64,000 nt of DNA, from NCBI GenBank assembly GCA_010015655.1, contig ML976674.1, positions 62,001 to 126,000 on the forward strand, given 5' to 3'. Under the pieces are notes generated by a model, which made no database searches, was not told the DNA's origin, and saw nothing but the letters and a program-made list of their open reading frames with translations. Within the stretch, counting starts at the first letter, position 1, and every line of letters starts with the position of its first letter. A program made the position numbers and the translations under genes. Origin of the DNA: Bimuria novae-zelandiae CBS 107.79. Taxonomy: Eukaryota > Ascomycota > Dothideomycetes > Pleosporales > Didymosphaeriaceae. Positions 33,219 to 44,834 of the stretch are shown here, one piece after another.

Positions 33219-33435
33219 TGTCACGGTTTGTAGCGTGATCTATTTCCTATGATCGATGGTAGCCTGCACTAGTCTGCTACTGCCTATACTAGTCCGCACT
33301 AGCAGAACGGCTGCCTACACTCCTTACTGCTGCCTAGATGGCTTAGCAGTCTATATCTTAGCTATCACTTACACACAAATGTAATCAGTGTATTCCTTAA
33401 TTCCTTCCATGTGCTATTGCCCTCTTCCCCTAATA
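33219..33435 (+). repeat. 5' LTR of the Copia at 33219
   Basis: 217 bp starting TGTCACGG. It differs from the 3' LTR at about four positions, all transitions (G/A or C/T). The expected terminal CA reads TA in both copies. Confidence 0.95.
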
Positions 33436-33448
33436 GTTATAAGCCTGG
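33436..33448 (+). other. Primer-binding site of the Copia at 33219
   Basis: GTTATAAGCCTGG directly after the 5' LTR; with two RIP-type changes undone it equals the unmutated site at 50100-50112, which is complementary to the anticodon arm of initiator tRNA-Met. Confidence 0.6.
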
Positions 33449-36400
33449 TTACGACCTAGGAGTACACTCGCAATCCTTATCCTTCGTTCACGTATTACGT
33501 ACGCCTTATCAAAGCTTATAATTATATTATTCTTTATTCACGTACACTACGCACGTCTCTCACGAAGCTTATAATTAATAAACCTTTATTAACGTATAGC
33601 GCATACGTTTTTCACGAATACTCTTTTAGTCACGATAACTACTAAGTCTAATCTAACAGTAACACGAGTCACTGTTATCCTTAACAAACTATTAGACTGG
33701 CATAGCTGGATCTTCATACGAAAAGACTTAGCCGAACGCCATAAGCTCTAGTAATACGTTAACCCTAATTCTCTAAAAGAGAACTTAATAGTATCTACAA
33801 AGCCTGTAGAACCTCTAATTTCTAAATAGAAGACTAGTGCAACAAGTATTAAAGATCTTATAGTAAAAGAGCGAGTCGACTTCTGTTAAGAGTATAATTA
33901 ATAGGAGAAACAGATAACGGTATACGAGAAGAAGCAGAAGGCTCTAGCTAAGTTTAAGTTAAAGATAAGCAAGACTATCGCAAAACGCTATTTATACCTA
34001 ATCGAGAACCTTAACTTAGCATACAACCAACTTATTACTCTTAAAAAGCACCTAGCTCCCACTAATAGGAGCCGCTATCGTGATATTATCGACAAGTTTA
34101 ATGCTCTTAAGGCAGCGCTAAAGGCAGCGAAGAAGATTAAGTAATAGCTAGTAAACTAGATTAATATTACTACTTAAGCAAGAATATTAAACCTTCCTAA
34201 GATTAATAGGCAGCGTGCTTAAGAGGAGTTTCTTATAGCCTGTAGGGTATTAGATTAAGAATACGCAACTACCTATCTACGTAATTACTTTAAATATAAA
34301 GCCGCTAGAATACTTAATTAACTTCCCTCTCTAGAGATATACGTCTCTAAATTTACAAGCTACCTTCGCCGCGTTAAGCCTATATTATCTAGTCTTACGA
34401 TAGCCGCCGCAGAGCTTAAGATCGCAAAGCCTACGCAGAGTAATAACTAGACACGAGCATGCCTATATAGTAAGGAATATTAATTTGTCTAATGCTGGTA
34501 CTTAAATAAAAAGGCAAATAATTAACCTACAGATTTTAAAAAGGATCCTAAGATCCGCCAATAGATTAAAAAGAAGTTAAAAAATCTAAGACTTGCTACC
34601 GCTATAAGGAATGCTCTTAAGCAAGCTAAGTAAAAAGATAAGCAGTTTAGCTGCCTCTAAATTAATAGCGGAGAACTACTAGAAGATGTACACGCTTATA
34701 TGGTAGACGTTAGTTATATTACTAGCCTAGAATCAGAGTAATACGATTATAAGGGTAATAAGAATGCCTATCCTTCTAACGATGTTAAACCGCCTAATAT
34801 ACTGCCTAAGGTAGTAGCCAATTTAATTAACGCCAACAATAGTCATAAGCCTAGCCAGGACCTTATAGTAATAATTACTAACGAATAGAGTAAAAGCAAC
34901 CTACGCAACTAATAGATTCTTAATCTAAAATTAAATACGCATGTTATTAACTTAAAGCTATAAAAAGGCTAGAAGCGTTAGCGTGGAAATCTAGAAGGCA
35001 GAACACTGTCTACAGGAAATGGCTAGATACTTATTATAGCATAGGAAGAAGTAGAGTTCGTCGCTTACACTCTTAAAGGACTATAGATATTAGTCCTAAG
35101 TTATGTCGTATATATTAAAAGATTCTTAATAAGCGTACTTAGTCTTGCTCGCTATCGCATAAAGGGTATTTACTTTAATTCTAGTTACAATCTTATGTAT
35201 TAGCATAAGACTACGAACGTTATCGCTTAACTAGAGTATATAGGCAGATACTAGTTAATCGACGCCAACCCTACGCGTCGACCTTGTCTCTTAGACCTAT
35301 AGTTATTCGGAGTCTCCTACCGTCCCTTATACGCACTAAAGCCAAATTAGACTATTAATTAACGCATAGCCTATCTAATATAGGGTTACCTAAGTAAGAA
35401 GGTAATTAAATGCCTTAATTAGCATGTTAATAGAATTACCTTTACTAAAGAACTAAAGGACTGCTTCTGCTAAGCCTGTACTAAAGCTAAACTTACTTAG
35501 ATTATCTCTCGTCGAACCTTATCAGGTAAGGCAACTTGGCCTTTCTACTAAATAGGGATTAACTTAATCTATATCGTCCTAAGAGATAAGGCCTGCTAGA
35601 ATGGAGATCGATACGGATTTTACTCTATTAATAAGTACTTAAAGTGGCACGAGGTTACGATAGCTCTACGTAAGATAAAGCCCTTACTTACTCGCTAGAT
35701 ACTTTAACTTATCTAGAAAGCTTAAAGACAGTAGAACGCTAATGTTTATGTTATTAGGTTAGATAATAAACCTAGATTTGGCGACTTCCTGTTAGATACT
35801 CTAGCCGATATAGGTATTCTGTGGGAGCCTGCGCCACCAGAGACTTACTAGCTAAACGGTCTATCTAAGAGAGTAGGAGGCATACTATTAGTTCGTGCAC
35901 GAGCTATACGCCTACATATAAATCTTCTAAAGTTACTCTCTAACGAACTTTATTAAACAGCGGTATATATTCTTAATCGCACTCTTACTAAAGCTTTAAG
36001 GTGGAAGACGCCCTATGAAGTAGTCTGGGGTCAAAAGCCTATTATATTACACATAAGACCTATTGGATGTTGCGCATATGTTCTCAATCGATTGCTTGTA
36101 CGGAAAGAACGAGCAAATAAGCTTAAATCACGAGCACTTATTAGCCACCTTATAGGCTATCGCGGAACCAATATCTTTCGTATCTAGTTACCTACCACTA
36201 ATGAGATCTTTATTACCCGAGACGTGGTCTTTAAACCTACTTAGTTTTATACTAGGATGGATAGCTATGCTAACGAATTAATTATTACTAAAGTTGTTGA
36301 AGCACTATTATTTTAAGAACATAAACTAGAGGATATTAATATTAAAGAATTACTTATCGCTCGTTAACGTTAACAGCTGTTTAATAAAGCACCCGTGACC

Positions 36401-38540
36401 TCTATAGATAGAGGGTCCCGCGTAGGGGGTGTAGGTTAATAGCGTGATCAGCAAGAACGATTCTCTACGCCTGAAAATATAGAAGAACAGTAATAATTAC
36501 TTACTCCTAGACCTACTAAACTTAGAGAGACTATTTTAATTAACAAAGCAGACTTTTCTTCTACATATAGCCTACCTAAAGGCTATAGACTATACGGTGA
36601 AGAAGCTCCACGAGATATCAATCTTAATTTAGATACTAATAATATTATCCCTGGTGGAAGACGTGCTTAGACTATAAGATTAAAAGACACCTTTAACGCG
36701 CATTTATATGCTATCGCGTTAAGAACAGAGTCTGTTAAGGACTATCTATTTACCTTTTCCACGGCACTTATATCCCTATCTACTAGGAGTAATAAGATTC
36801 TAAGGATCTATTAGAGCTAACTTCTACCACCGCCAAAGAATGTTAGGGAATTTAACCAACATGTCCATGGAAAGCAGTTCTAACAGGCGCTATTAAAGGA
36901 ATAGCGCTCTATCCGTGATAAAGGCTGCTTTAAGAAGATAGACAGGACAAAGGCCACTGCTGATGCAGAGGTACTTCCACTCATGTGGGTATTTACCTAC
37001 AAAATTGATGATAATGGATTTCTATTAAGTTTCAAGGCACGCCTAGTAGTGCGAGGTAATCTAGAGGAGTAACCTAATAACACATACGCTGCGACTCTAG
37101 TAATTTAAAACTTTCGAGCTCTAGTTGTAATTGCTAACTACTTTAACCTTAAAATAAAGCAGTACGATGTACTTACTGCATTCCTGAACGTAAAACTTGG
37201 CCAAAAGCTATATGCTAAGGTCCCTGATGGCCTTATAGACCTAGAGGATGAACTACTCGAGGTAGTGCGAGCTCTCTACGGGCTTAAAGAATTGTTACTC
37301 CTATAGTATAAGGAACTCCGAAGCTTACTAATTAAATTTAGCCTTAATCTAGTTAAAGGCTTTCCTTGCCTTTATACTAATCGATTAGTTATTCTCTTCG
37401 TCTATGTTGACGATATTATTATGGCCTATTACTAGTTAAATGAGACGGAGCACCGCAAGATTGTCATAGATCTAATTAATCTCTACAACCTTAAAGAGAT
37501 AGGAGATCTTACCTAGTTCCTAGGCATACGTGTTATACGTGATAGAGCTAAGTAGAAGACCTGGCTAGTTTAAGATGCCTTTATTAACAAGGTATGCTCT
37601 TACTTTAGTATCGACGCTATAGGCAAGGTCCTAGAAATTCTACTTATAGAAAACTAGTTACCTTAATTAGAAGAGGAGCTAGACAAAGCTTAAATATAGA
37701 TATACTAGTAACTTACGGGTTCACTCGCCTACATAGCGGTATGGGGACGTCCTGATGTTGCCCGAGCCCATGTGGTATATGCCTGCCACCTTACCAATCC
37801 GGGACAGTCTCACGTTGCGAAGATTCGTTAGACCTGGCGATATCTACTTAGAACAAAGACCTGGGCACTCCAAGCCTCTGCTTCTACCTTAGCACCTGAC
37901 CTCGCTAAGTATATCACGGATAAACTAGACTACCGTGATCCTTTGTTCTTTAGAGCCTCCGACGCATCGTTTGTAGATAAACCTAATACCTGCTAAAGCT
38001 CTTAAGGGTATGCATTTAAGCTAGCTAGAATAACTATTGATTAGAAGGCTACTGTTCAACGTACAGTGACTAAGTCCACCACTAAAGCTAAGCTCCTATC
38101 CCTCTCGCTTGCCAGTTCTCAGATGCAGGAATAGATGCGCTTCTTTCAGGGTATCTCATTTGATACAGACTGTATGCCCACTATCTACTGTGACAATCAG
38201 CAGACTGTCAGCATTGTCACTAAGGAACAAGACTGGCTTCACACCAAGATGAAACATGTTGACGTATACCAACTCTGGGTTCGACAGGAGGTCTCTGCCT
38301 ATTAACTTGATATTAAATAGATCCTAACTAATAAGATGCCTGCTAACGGACTTATTAAGGTTCTGCCTTAATAGAAGTTTATTAAGTTTCGTAGATAGCT
38401 TGGCCTTATTAATATCAAGTCTCGTCTCCTTAAGCAAAAGGGCTTGGACATTCCTAACCTTAATATCCTCTATCCAAACCGCGGATAGTCAGCTACTCTC
38501 TCTCCTTATAGAGATATTGTTCGATCATAGCTGGGGGGTG

Positions 38541-38757
38541 TGTCACGGTTTGTAGCGTGATCTATTTCCTATGATCGATGGTAGCCTGCACTAGTCTGCT
38601 ACTACCTATACTAGTCCGCACTAGCAGAACGGCTGCCTACACTCCTTACTGCTGCCTAGATGGCTTAGCAGTCTATATCTTAGCTATCACTCACACACAA
38701 ATGCAATCAGTGTATTCCTTAATTCCTTCCATGTGCTATTGCCCTCTTCCCCCAATA
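38541..38757 (+). repeat. 3' LTR of the Copia at 33219
   Basis: 217 bp, the near-identical partner of 33219-33435, followed by the target duplication GTAGT. Confidence 0.95.
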
Positions 38758-38762
38758 GTAGT

Positions 38763-39171
38763 TCTCTATGGTAGGTCGCTTATCGCGTATACATTGGCTA
38801 GAACAAGCAGGTCGATAATAAGCCTCGTATTCATCAAGGGAACCCATGAGCTAGTACGCGAAGCTACCCAAAAGCGTGAGACCCAAGGACATGCATTGCG
38901 TAGACACGCTCAGAAACGTGCAGCGGAACCCGAATAATTCCATGAATGCCTCTTGATGTACCCCGCGACGAAGGGAGCAATAAGACGATCCGTACATCTA
39001 AGCTTTTCCTTTATCGTCTTTAACGACCTAAATAGATTATACGACGTACAGTAACTAAAAAACATAATAATACTAATATTAATAAAAACGTGTACTACGA
39101 TAAAATATAGAAATAAAATAAAGATATAAGTAAAAGGCGTAGATATTAGGCAATAGTAACTATAGATATAA
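38763..39171. other. Intergenic, no gene recognised
   Basis: Balanced flank of the Copia element, becoming AT-rich after about 39000. A frame ending at 38937 (HELVREATQKRETQ and on) starts inside the LTR, so it is at best a fragment. Confidence 0.4.
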
Positions 39172-39353
39172 TGTAACGGTTTGTACAAGAGCTTGAGATG
39201 TTCCTGTTACGCTACATGTCTCATCTGTTGTAGTAGACAGGGAGCTCCCCGACACATCTGATGAACACTCATCATGTACAAGTAGCGCAGTCTGTACAAC
39301 TCAATACAAGAAGTGTTACCTCGACTATCGCTTTGCACCTGACAACCGCTACA
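39172..39353 (+). mobile_element. Solo LTR, 182 bp
   Basis: The segment begins TGTAACGG and ends CCGCTACA, near-perfect inverted ends, and is flanked on both sides by the 5-bp direct repeat TATAA (39167-39171 and 39354-39358). Its start TGTAACGGTTTGTA resembles the Copia LTR start TGTCACGGTTTGTA at 33219, so a Copia origin is likely. Orientation is taken from that resemblance. Confidence 0.8.
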
Positions 39354-39358
39354 TATAA

Positions 39359-40091
39359 TCTATTCTAAAACTATAAGATAGATACTATATACAGCTTAAG
39401 AAAGCTACAGCCATCGTCCGTCCTACTCCTTACGACATCTTAACCACGACTTTTAACTCAAAAAGGTCATTACTGTAAGGCTTCCTCAAGTGGCGTCTCG
39501 CTCAATCGGGGGATGACTTAATCTGGACAACCTGGAAGAAATTCCAGGCGTGGTTCTTGTTGTTGAAAAACTTGATCTAAAAGCGACTGCAAGGGCGCAC
39601 TGTAGCGCTGAGGCGAACGCCACTAACTTGGGGGTCAGAACGAGCACCTATCAATCACCATGCTGCCGCTGCCAAGGTCGGGCGCCCAGCATTTTCTATG
39701 AAGTGAAGTTTGGACTAATAGTAGGTTTAGAAGACCGAGAAACTCATAAAGAAAACATTTTGCAGAGGTAAAGTAGGCTCCTATTTATATAGTAAAGCTG
39801 TAGTTTATGAAAGATATTTTAAACGTAACAATAGCATAGTGATGCCCACCAAAATAAGTTTTAAAAGGTTGCTGTCTATCGCACGTAAATCCGTGAAAAT
39901 AACTAGATGAGATCACTCGCTCCTCCTAAACTGTATCACTATAGTAATTCCAGCTGCTAGGCAAAGTTTATGTCCTTAGGCTGTACTTCCATCATCTCCG
40001 CCGCCCTCCTTATGCTTCCACGCCATCCAGAGGTAGATTACAGTTCTGTTTGTTTATCAATAACCGTATCCCCATCATGGCCATTAGGGAC
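39359..40091. other. Intergenic, no gene recognised
   Basis: Mixed-composition sequence. A short plus-strand stretch near 39485-39600 (WRLAQSGDDLIWTTWKKFQAW) looks protein-like but is closed by stops on both sides and could not be assigned. The right end is the 3' flank of the membrane protein gene. Confidence 0.4.
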
Positions 40092-40580
40092 TTACTGCAC
40101 GATCATTACCACCCCGAGCGCAAACACGACGTGCCCCAGCGGCTCACTCACGCCTTCGACAAAGCCATAGGAGCTCTTCTCTAGACTATGCTGATAACAC
40201 ACCTTCGGCTCCTTGTCCGCGCTGAAATGGCATCGTCCCCAGAGTACTGTGGTCAAGAGCCAGCCCAGGAACATGATAATCGCGAGAGCCAGTCGACCGG
40301 GCCCACCAAGTAGACCAACCGCTTTGGTGGCGTTGACTTCAAGGGCGTAAAGGATTACGGTGACACCTGGAGGAACCAGGTAGAGCATTTGCGCTATGGA
40401 GAAGGAAACCGAGGGCGGGTCGTATACGAGGGGCGCATGCGAAAGGGACGTGGTGTAGATAGCGGTGGCGACGAAGGTGCCGGAAGCGAACACCGTGGTG
40501 AAGGACTTGAATGGGTTTTGGGAGATGCGTTGGGCCTCCCATTTAAGGAACTTGTTGAGGGCGGAAATAGTGGATGACAT
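40092..40580 (-). CDS. Four-helix membrane protein, paralogue A of a divergent pair
   Basis: Single-exon frame of 162 aa from the ATG at 40580. Hydropathy by eye gives four membrane segments (about 25-48, 62-81, 92-113, 140-161). Conserved features shared with the gene at 41199 are PFK near residue 23, a SHAPL...DPPSV loop (about 47-57), QMLYLVPPGVTVILYALE, WGRCHFSADKEPKVCYQ (about 114-130) and the last helix. I do not recognise the family; it is not clearly DUF1772 despite similar size and topology. The CH in WGxCH and the following VCYQ are the best candidates for functional residues. The stop codon lies within CAGTAAGT, a good splice donor, so a further 3' exon cannot be excluded. Confidence 0.7.
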   Translation of the reverse strand: MSSTISALNKFLKWEAQRISQNPFKSFTTVFASGTFVATAIYTTSLSHAPLVYDPPSVSFSIAQMLYLVPPGVTVILYALEVNATKAVGLLGGPGRLALAIIMFLGWLLTTVLWGRCHFSADKEPKVCYQHSLEKSSYGFVEGVSEPLGHVVFALGVVMIVQ

Positions 40581-41198
40581 TTTGTAGGAGCTTGCCGGAT
40601 CTTAGTAAGTAGGGCAATATTTGTGATTATAGTAGTAACAGAACTAACAGTACGTACAGTGTCTTATATAAGGGTTGCTGGTGGAAAATTTTGCAGTGTT
40701 GGCGCACCATGAATGAGGGCGCAAGCATGATGACACATTGGAATGATTGTCTAGGTAACTCTCAGGGGAAGCCGTCAAAATGAGCATCACGGCCAATATG
40801 CTGCTTGCTAACTTAGAGGGCGACCAATAAAACACACATTCACATTGCGTATGCCAGCGCACAGCAATCGCGCAACCGAATCATCGTTCGTCTTAGTGCA
40901 ACAAGTCCGCAATAGAACTAAAATCCGTAAAATTACCCAAGGGATCTTCTGGCCACGGCACTCATCGAAGGAGTCACCCTTGAGGGCCAAATGTAGTCGT
41001 TTGTTATATGTCCATGGAACTCAAAATATCTCCTTAGACTGGCCTGTTCGAGCTTCACAGAATCTACGCTCAAGCTTCATTCAAGTTTAGCTTTCCCTAT
41101 GATTAAATAGGCCCCTCCGTATCAGAATTCTATTGCCCACAATCTTGCTTGAAAACAAATTTGCTCCATTTACAACACTTAAACCTCTACATCCAATT
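40581..41198. promoter_or_regulatory. Intergenic between two divergent paralogues
   Basis: About 620 bp separating the start codons of the head-to-head membrane protein genes; no other gene is seen. It probably carries both promoters. Confidence 0.45.
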
Positions 41199-41875
41199 AT
41201 GCCACATCGCAAAATGGACATCATACGAGAGAAGGGCCAAAATGCACTTGCGACGCTCGAAGTGTGCATTCGGGCATATCCATTCAAGACTGCTATGGTA
41301 GTTTATGGAATAGGTACATTCACCACCGCCGGTGTATACGCAACACAAATATCGCACGCACCGCTAAACCCTACCCACGACCCGCCTTCAGTCCCCAAAA
41401 ACATGCCACAAATAATGTATCTGTAAGGAAAAACCTTGCGGTTCTGAATGGACTCAGCTAACTAGTATCCAGCATTCCGCCCGCGATGACAGTCATCGTC
41501 ACCCTACTGGAGATATATTTTTTCAGCCAAGGCTGGCTCGGGTCTAGCAGTTCCTCTGTGCAACTAGGTCTGGCAGCAACAATGATACTGAGCCAGCTAA
41601 TCACAAGCGTCATGTGGGGACACTGTCATTTAGATGCGCATAATAAACCGGGGCAGGAATGGCCCAAAGGTACGATGCATACAATGCCATCGTATGGAAT
41701 CGCTAACCCAGTACTTGCAGTCTGCTACCAGTATAATCTGTGTTTTGAAGTTGAAGGCCACGGGTACATCCTATTTGTCAATCACAGGCTCAGCGATGCG
41801 GTGGTCGCGATGGGCGCACTAATAATAGTGTGTGCGTACCACAGCAGGAGGCGAACTGGGTTGATTGCTATCTAG
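41199..41875 (+). CDS. Four-helix membrane protein, paralogue B of a divergent pair
   Basis: Three exons, 41199-41422, 41473-41669 and 41721-41875, give 191 aa. Introns of 50 and 51 nt have GTAAGG/CCAG and GTACGA/GCAG borders and CTAAC branch sites. Removing the second rebuilds WPKVCYQYNL, which aligns with EPKVCYQHSL of paralogue A, strong support for that intron. Shared blocks are PFKT, SHAPL, DPPSV, QIMYLIPPAMTVIV, WGHCH and the last helix. Four membrane segments are visible. A second ATG at 41214 gives an N-terminus of exactly the same length as A (22 residues before PFK) and has a better start context, so it may be the real start. Unknown family; both introns are absent from A. Confidence 0.75.
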
Positions 41876-42392
41876 TAAAGTCAGAGTGGTTATATACATA
41901 AAGTGGAGTATCTAGAAGATTCTAGATCAGCAGGGTCACATGACTGTGTGACGACATAGTCGAGTTGTGATGTTGGCTAACAAATAGTCTTGTAAGCTCT
42001 CTCTCATGATCCTGACTATTGTCTTGTATTATAGTCTTGGATGCGGAAGCTGACTAGATATTGCGGCAGTTACGCGGCATTCCTGTGAAAAGGTTGGAAG
42101 AATCGTAGGAAGGCTAGTCGGGACGAAGAACAAGGGCGGTCTCAACCGCAGGTAAACAATGCACAGGGAGCTTTCCAGCAGCAATTCTGGGGTGGCCATA
42201 GTCCAGCTTCGGGGAGTTCCAGGTCGGCAAGCTCTAGGTCGGTAAGCTCAAGATCAACGTAACTGAAATAATCAAGGAGGAGAAGGATTATTATAGCTCG
42301 GATGTAGAAACATTTGAACGCCTGCAGCTAGTTCTACGTGGAGCCTGAGAAATACGTCCACTTCTCTTACTCGCATCTGACCTGTTCTATTT
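41876..42392. other. Intergenic with possible coding fragment
   Basis: No intact gene. On the plus strand at about 42084-42270 a short protein-like stretch (AQGAFQQQFWGGHSPASGSS, then SRSASSRSVSSRS from a small tandem repeat) is not linked to any start and may be a gene relic. Confidence 0.4.
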
Positions 42393-43699
42393 CTATCGCG
42401 CACGGTAACAAATGCGATTCTTCCAATGGAGCTTGGCCCGTCGTTGGGCGGCCGCATTCTTGGGAGCGGCAATAGTCGTGTTGCTGAACCGCGACAACAG
42501 AAAATCGGCCAGCATAGGATCCTTTTCACCCGTCAATACCTGCTTGCTAATAATTTGTCCTACGAGAGCTCCGTTTGACACTCCAGAATGCATGACAGCC
42601 ACGGTTACGCCATCCAATCCGGTCTCGCCCAGAATGGGAAATCCATCCTCTGGGGTTGGCCGGTACCCGACAGTATAATAATCGTACCCAATCTTGTCCC
42701 CTTCCCTGAAGGCATTCTGTAGTTTTGCGAACAAGTCGTCTGCTACAGCTTGCGGGTTATCGGTTGGATCAGAGTCAGAGTAATCGGATCCGAAGCGAAT
42801 GCGACCGTCTGCGGTTTGTCGCATATGCAAATCGTTTGTGTAGAAGACGCCCTTGAGAAGCCCTTTATCAATTGCAACAGTGTTAGCGAGTAAGCCTGCT
42901 CTTGGTGTCAAAGCTGTGCATGGTTAGTGAATTAATCTGGACTTCTTCGCGCTGCGGGCAGCTTACGCAAGGAAATATTTTCTGCCGCAAGCAGGTCCAC
43001 GCTTCCCAATCCACCTGCCACTACGACATGATCGGCATGCACTACCTGCCCATTGTTGAGGACCACACCCACGACACGACCATCGTTCTTGAATAATGAA
43101 GTAACGTTGGTCTCCAGGAGACTAGCACCGTTGGCTTGCGCCTGCTCGATCAGCTTCTCCGCAACAATGTGAGCTTCCATGTGTCCTTCCTCGGTGTATC
43201 GCAGCGCCCAATTCGGCAGAAAGTCTTCACGGAGCTCAGGTGCATATGACGTCTCAATCTCCGTCTTATTAACCGTGACGACACCATAACCCCAGGCCTT
43301 TAGCTTTTCGCCGTACTCTTCTCTCTTTGTCTCATTTTTAATTTCCCAATTCAGAGATCCGTCCCATTTGATGTAATCGGAGAGCCCAGGTACTTCTTCT
43401 TCGATCTGGCGCCATCTGTTCATGGACCGGCGTCTGAAGTCATAGTAGAACTTGGCGTCGGTCGACCCAGCGTTTACCCAAGCAAAGGAGTTGGGAGTTG
43501 CGATGCCCCCGACTTTACCTGCGACGATAGTGGTGTTTGTGGTGTTAGACTGGGAGAGATGCCAGGCGATGGATGCGCCCACTATACCGCCACCGACGAC
43601 AACCACGCTCTGAGGTGCTTCGAAGTAGCTCATTTCTGGATTCAAATCTTGCAAAGAGTTGAGTGGCTCTTGCGGAACTGCAGGTGCGAGATGGAGCAT
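42393..43699 (-). CDS. FAD-dependent oxidoreductase, DAO family
   Basis: Two exons on the minus strand, 43699-42967 and 42913-42393, with a 53-nt intron (GTAAGC donor, CACTAAC branch, CACAG acceptor), give 417 aa. The dinucleotide-binding motif VVVVGGGIVGASIAWHLS is at residues 32-49. HADHVVVAGGLGS in the middle and GYRPTPEDGFPILGETGLDGVTVAVMHSGVSNG near the C-terminus are standard for the D-amino-acid-oxidase-like superfamily (amine, sarcosine or amino acid oxidation with FAD and release of H2O2). The substrate cannot be assigned. No clear signal peptide is present, although MLHLAPAVPQ precedes a second ATG at residue 23 (MSYFEAPQ), which starts immediately before the Rossmann fold and may be the true start. 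Confidence 0.88.
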
Positions 43700-44686
43700 C
43701 CTGCACTTAAGTAGACGGGTGTCACGTGCCCAACCAACGCAGCATTAGCTATACAGAGTCGCTTTGCTGGTGTGGAGACCAGTTGACTATCTGAGAAAGT
43801 AGACACGACCAATTGTAGGTAGAACTAGACCAATGTATGGGGCTTGAGATAAGGCACCTGGTTAATATGGAGATACAGGGCATGAATCTCGGTGGCTTCT
43901 GCTTTCACAGGTCAGGATACAAGTACACTTCGCAGCGTTTACATGTCGTGATAGTCGTTGCCAAGACTCCAGAATGATCCACCTTCCGGATGGAGTTCAT
44001 GATCACCCTAATGGGCTCCTCCCAAGAGTGGGGCTCCTTGCACCCCGCGTTAAACGTTTGGTCTGGAGGATTGCGCAATGGCTGGCCTTTGATAATAATC
44101 AGACTTCAATCACATTACCCAACCGCGCGCATCTCCGTGCTGTTCTTGTGTATTGTTTCGGTGTTCCCCTATGCGCTGTGAAAACAGCGTGCTAAGATCA
44201 ATCTTATGTCGCATGATCTGTTAAGATCTTTGACGACGATGAAAAAAAGCCTGAAATAACCCACATTTGCACACAACGAGTCCTGAAGAGTGCTTGGAAC
44301 CTTGTTTTATTTCCTCGTCATCAAGAATCCTAGCAGATCATGTACCGGACAACGAGGACCATGTAAATGAAAACTTTATCCTCATCGAGATTCACATTCG
44401 CAAAAAGCGCATGATCCTCTTTATTTCAGGTAATTAACTGAGATCCAAGCTAAAGCAGTTGTATGATAGCCGATAAATGCTAGTATTGAGGCGGAGGTAT
44501 AGAAAAGTGTAATGCTTTTCTCCGTTGATTAGTGATTGATGAGTAGTTGCGTAAGGCCTCGTAAAGACCTCGGGGTTTTCCACGGACCTCTTCTCTATCT
44601 CTTTGATTGTCCAATCAGACTGATACGAGTTTGGCTGTTGAGTTGATATTTTCGCTCCAACGACCGAGACCTTCGCCTGGATAAGT
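43700..44686. other. Intergenic, no gene recognised
   Basis: Upstream region of the oxidoreductase gene and about 700 further bases in which I see no convincing frame, ending at the Copia target site TAAGT. Confidence 0.45.
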
Positions 44687-44834
44687 TGTAAGCAGGTGGG
44701 TGGTATGTGTGAAGGTAGTATATTGTGTGTAATTGTCTGAGTTGCTCTGTGTGTTGTTCTGTGTTGTGTTGTGTGTACATGGAGTGATCAGAGGCTCGTA
44801 TATAGAGATAGAGCTGACNNNNNNNNNNCTTACA
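44687..44834 (-). repeat. 3' LTR of the minus-strand Copia, shortened by a gap
   Basis: Matches 50113-50292 except for a 2-bp slip in a GT run and a 10-N gap at 44819-44828 that replaces about 40 bases present in the other LTR. Confidence 0.92.
44819..44828. other. Assembly gap (10 N)
   Basis: Ten undetermined bases inside an LTR. Comparison with the partner LTR predicts about 40 missing bases. Confidence 0.95.

Larger units (their letters stand above)
33219..38757 (+). mobile_element. Full-length Ty1/Copia retrotransposon, RIP-mutated
   Basis: The 5539-bp element has 217-bp LTRs (33219-33435, 38541-38757) and a 5-bp target duplication GTAGT (33214-33218 and 38758-38762). Through stops the plus strand reads Gag (about 33680-34650, with a degenerate Cys-rich knuckle near 34455-34500), integrase (about 35250-36240, including LLDTLADIGILWEPAPPETY and YILNRTLTKALRWKTPYEV), reverse transcriptase (about 36940-37540, MWVFTYKIDDNGF, with an intact YVDD at 37402-37413) and RNase H (to about 38400). 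A G-rich polypurine tract (GGGGGGTG) precedes the 3' LTR. The order integrase before reverse transcriptase defines Copia. Stops throughout make it non-autonomous. Confidence 0.95.

Noticed and set aside
38578..38937. 119-aa open frame at the 3' LTR of the 33219 Copia
   Set aside because: Half of it is LTR sequence; the remainder has no start of its own and no known motif.
40092..40580. Assignment of the membrane protein pair to DUF1772 (anthrone oxygenase-like)
   Set aside because: Size and four helices fit, but the conserved WGxCH and DPPSV blocks are not ones I can tie to that family.
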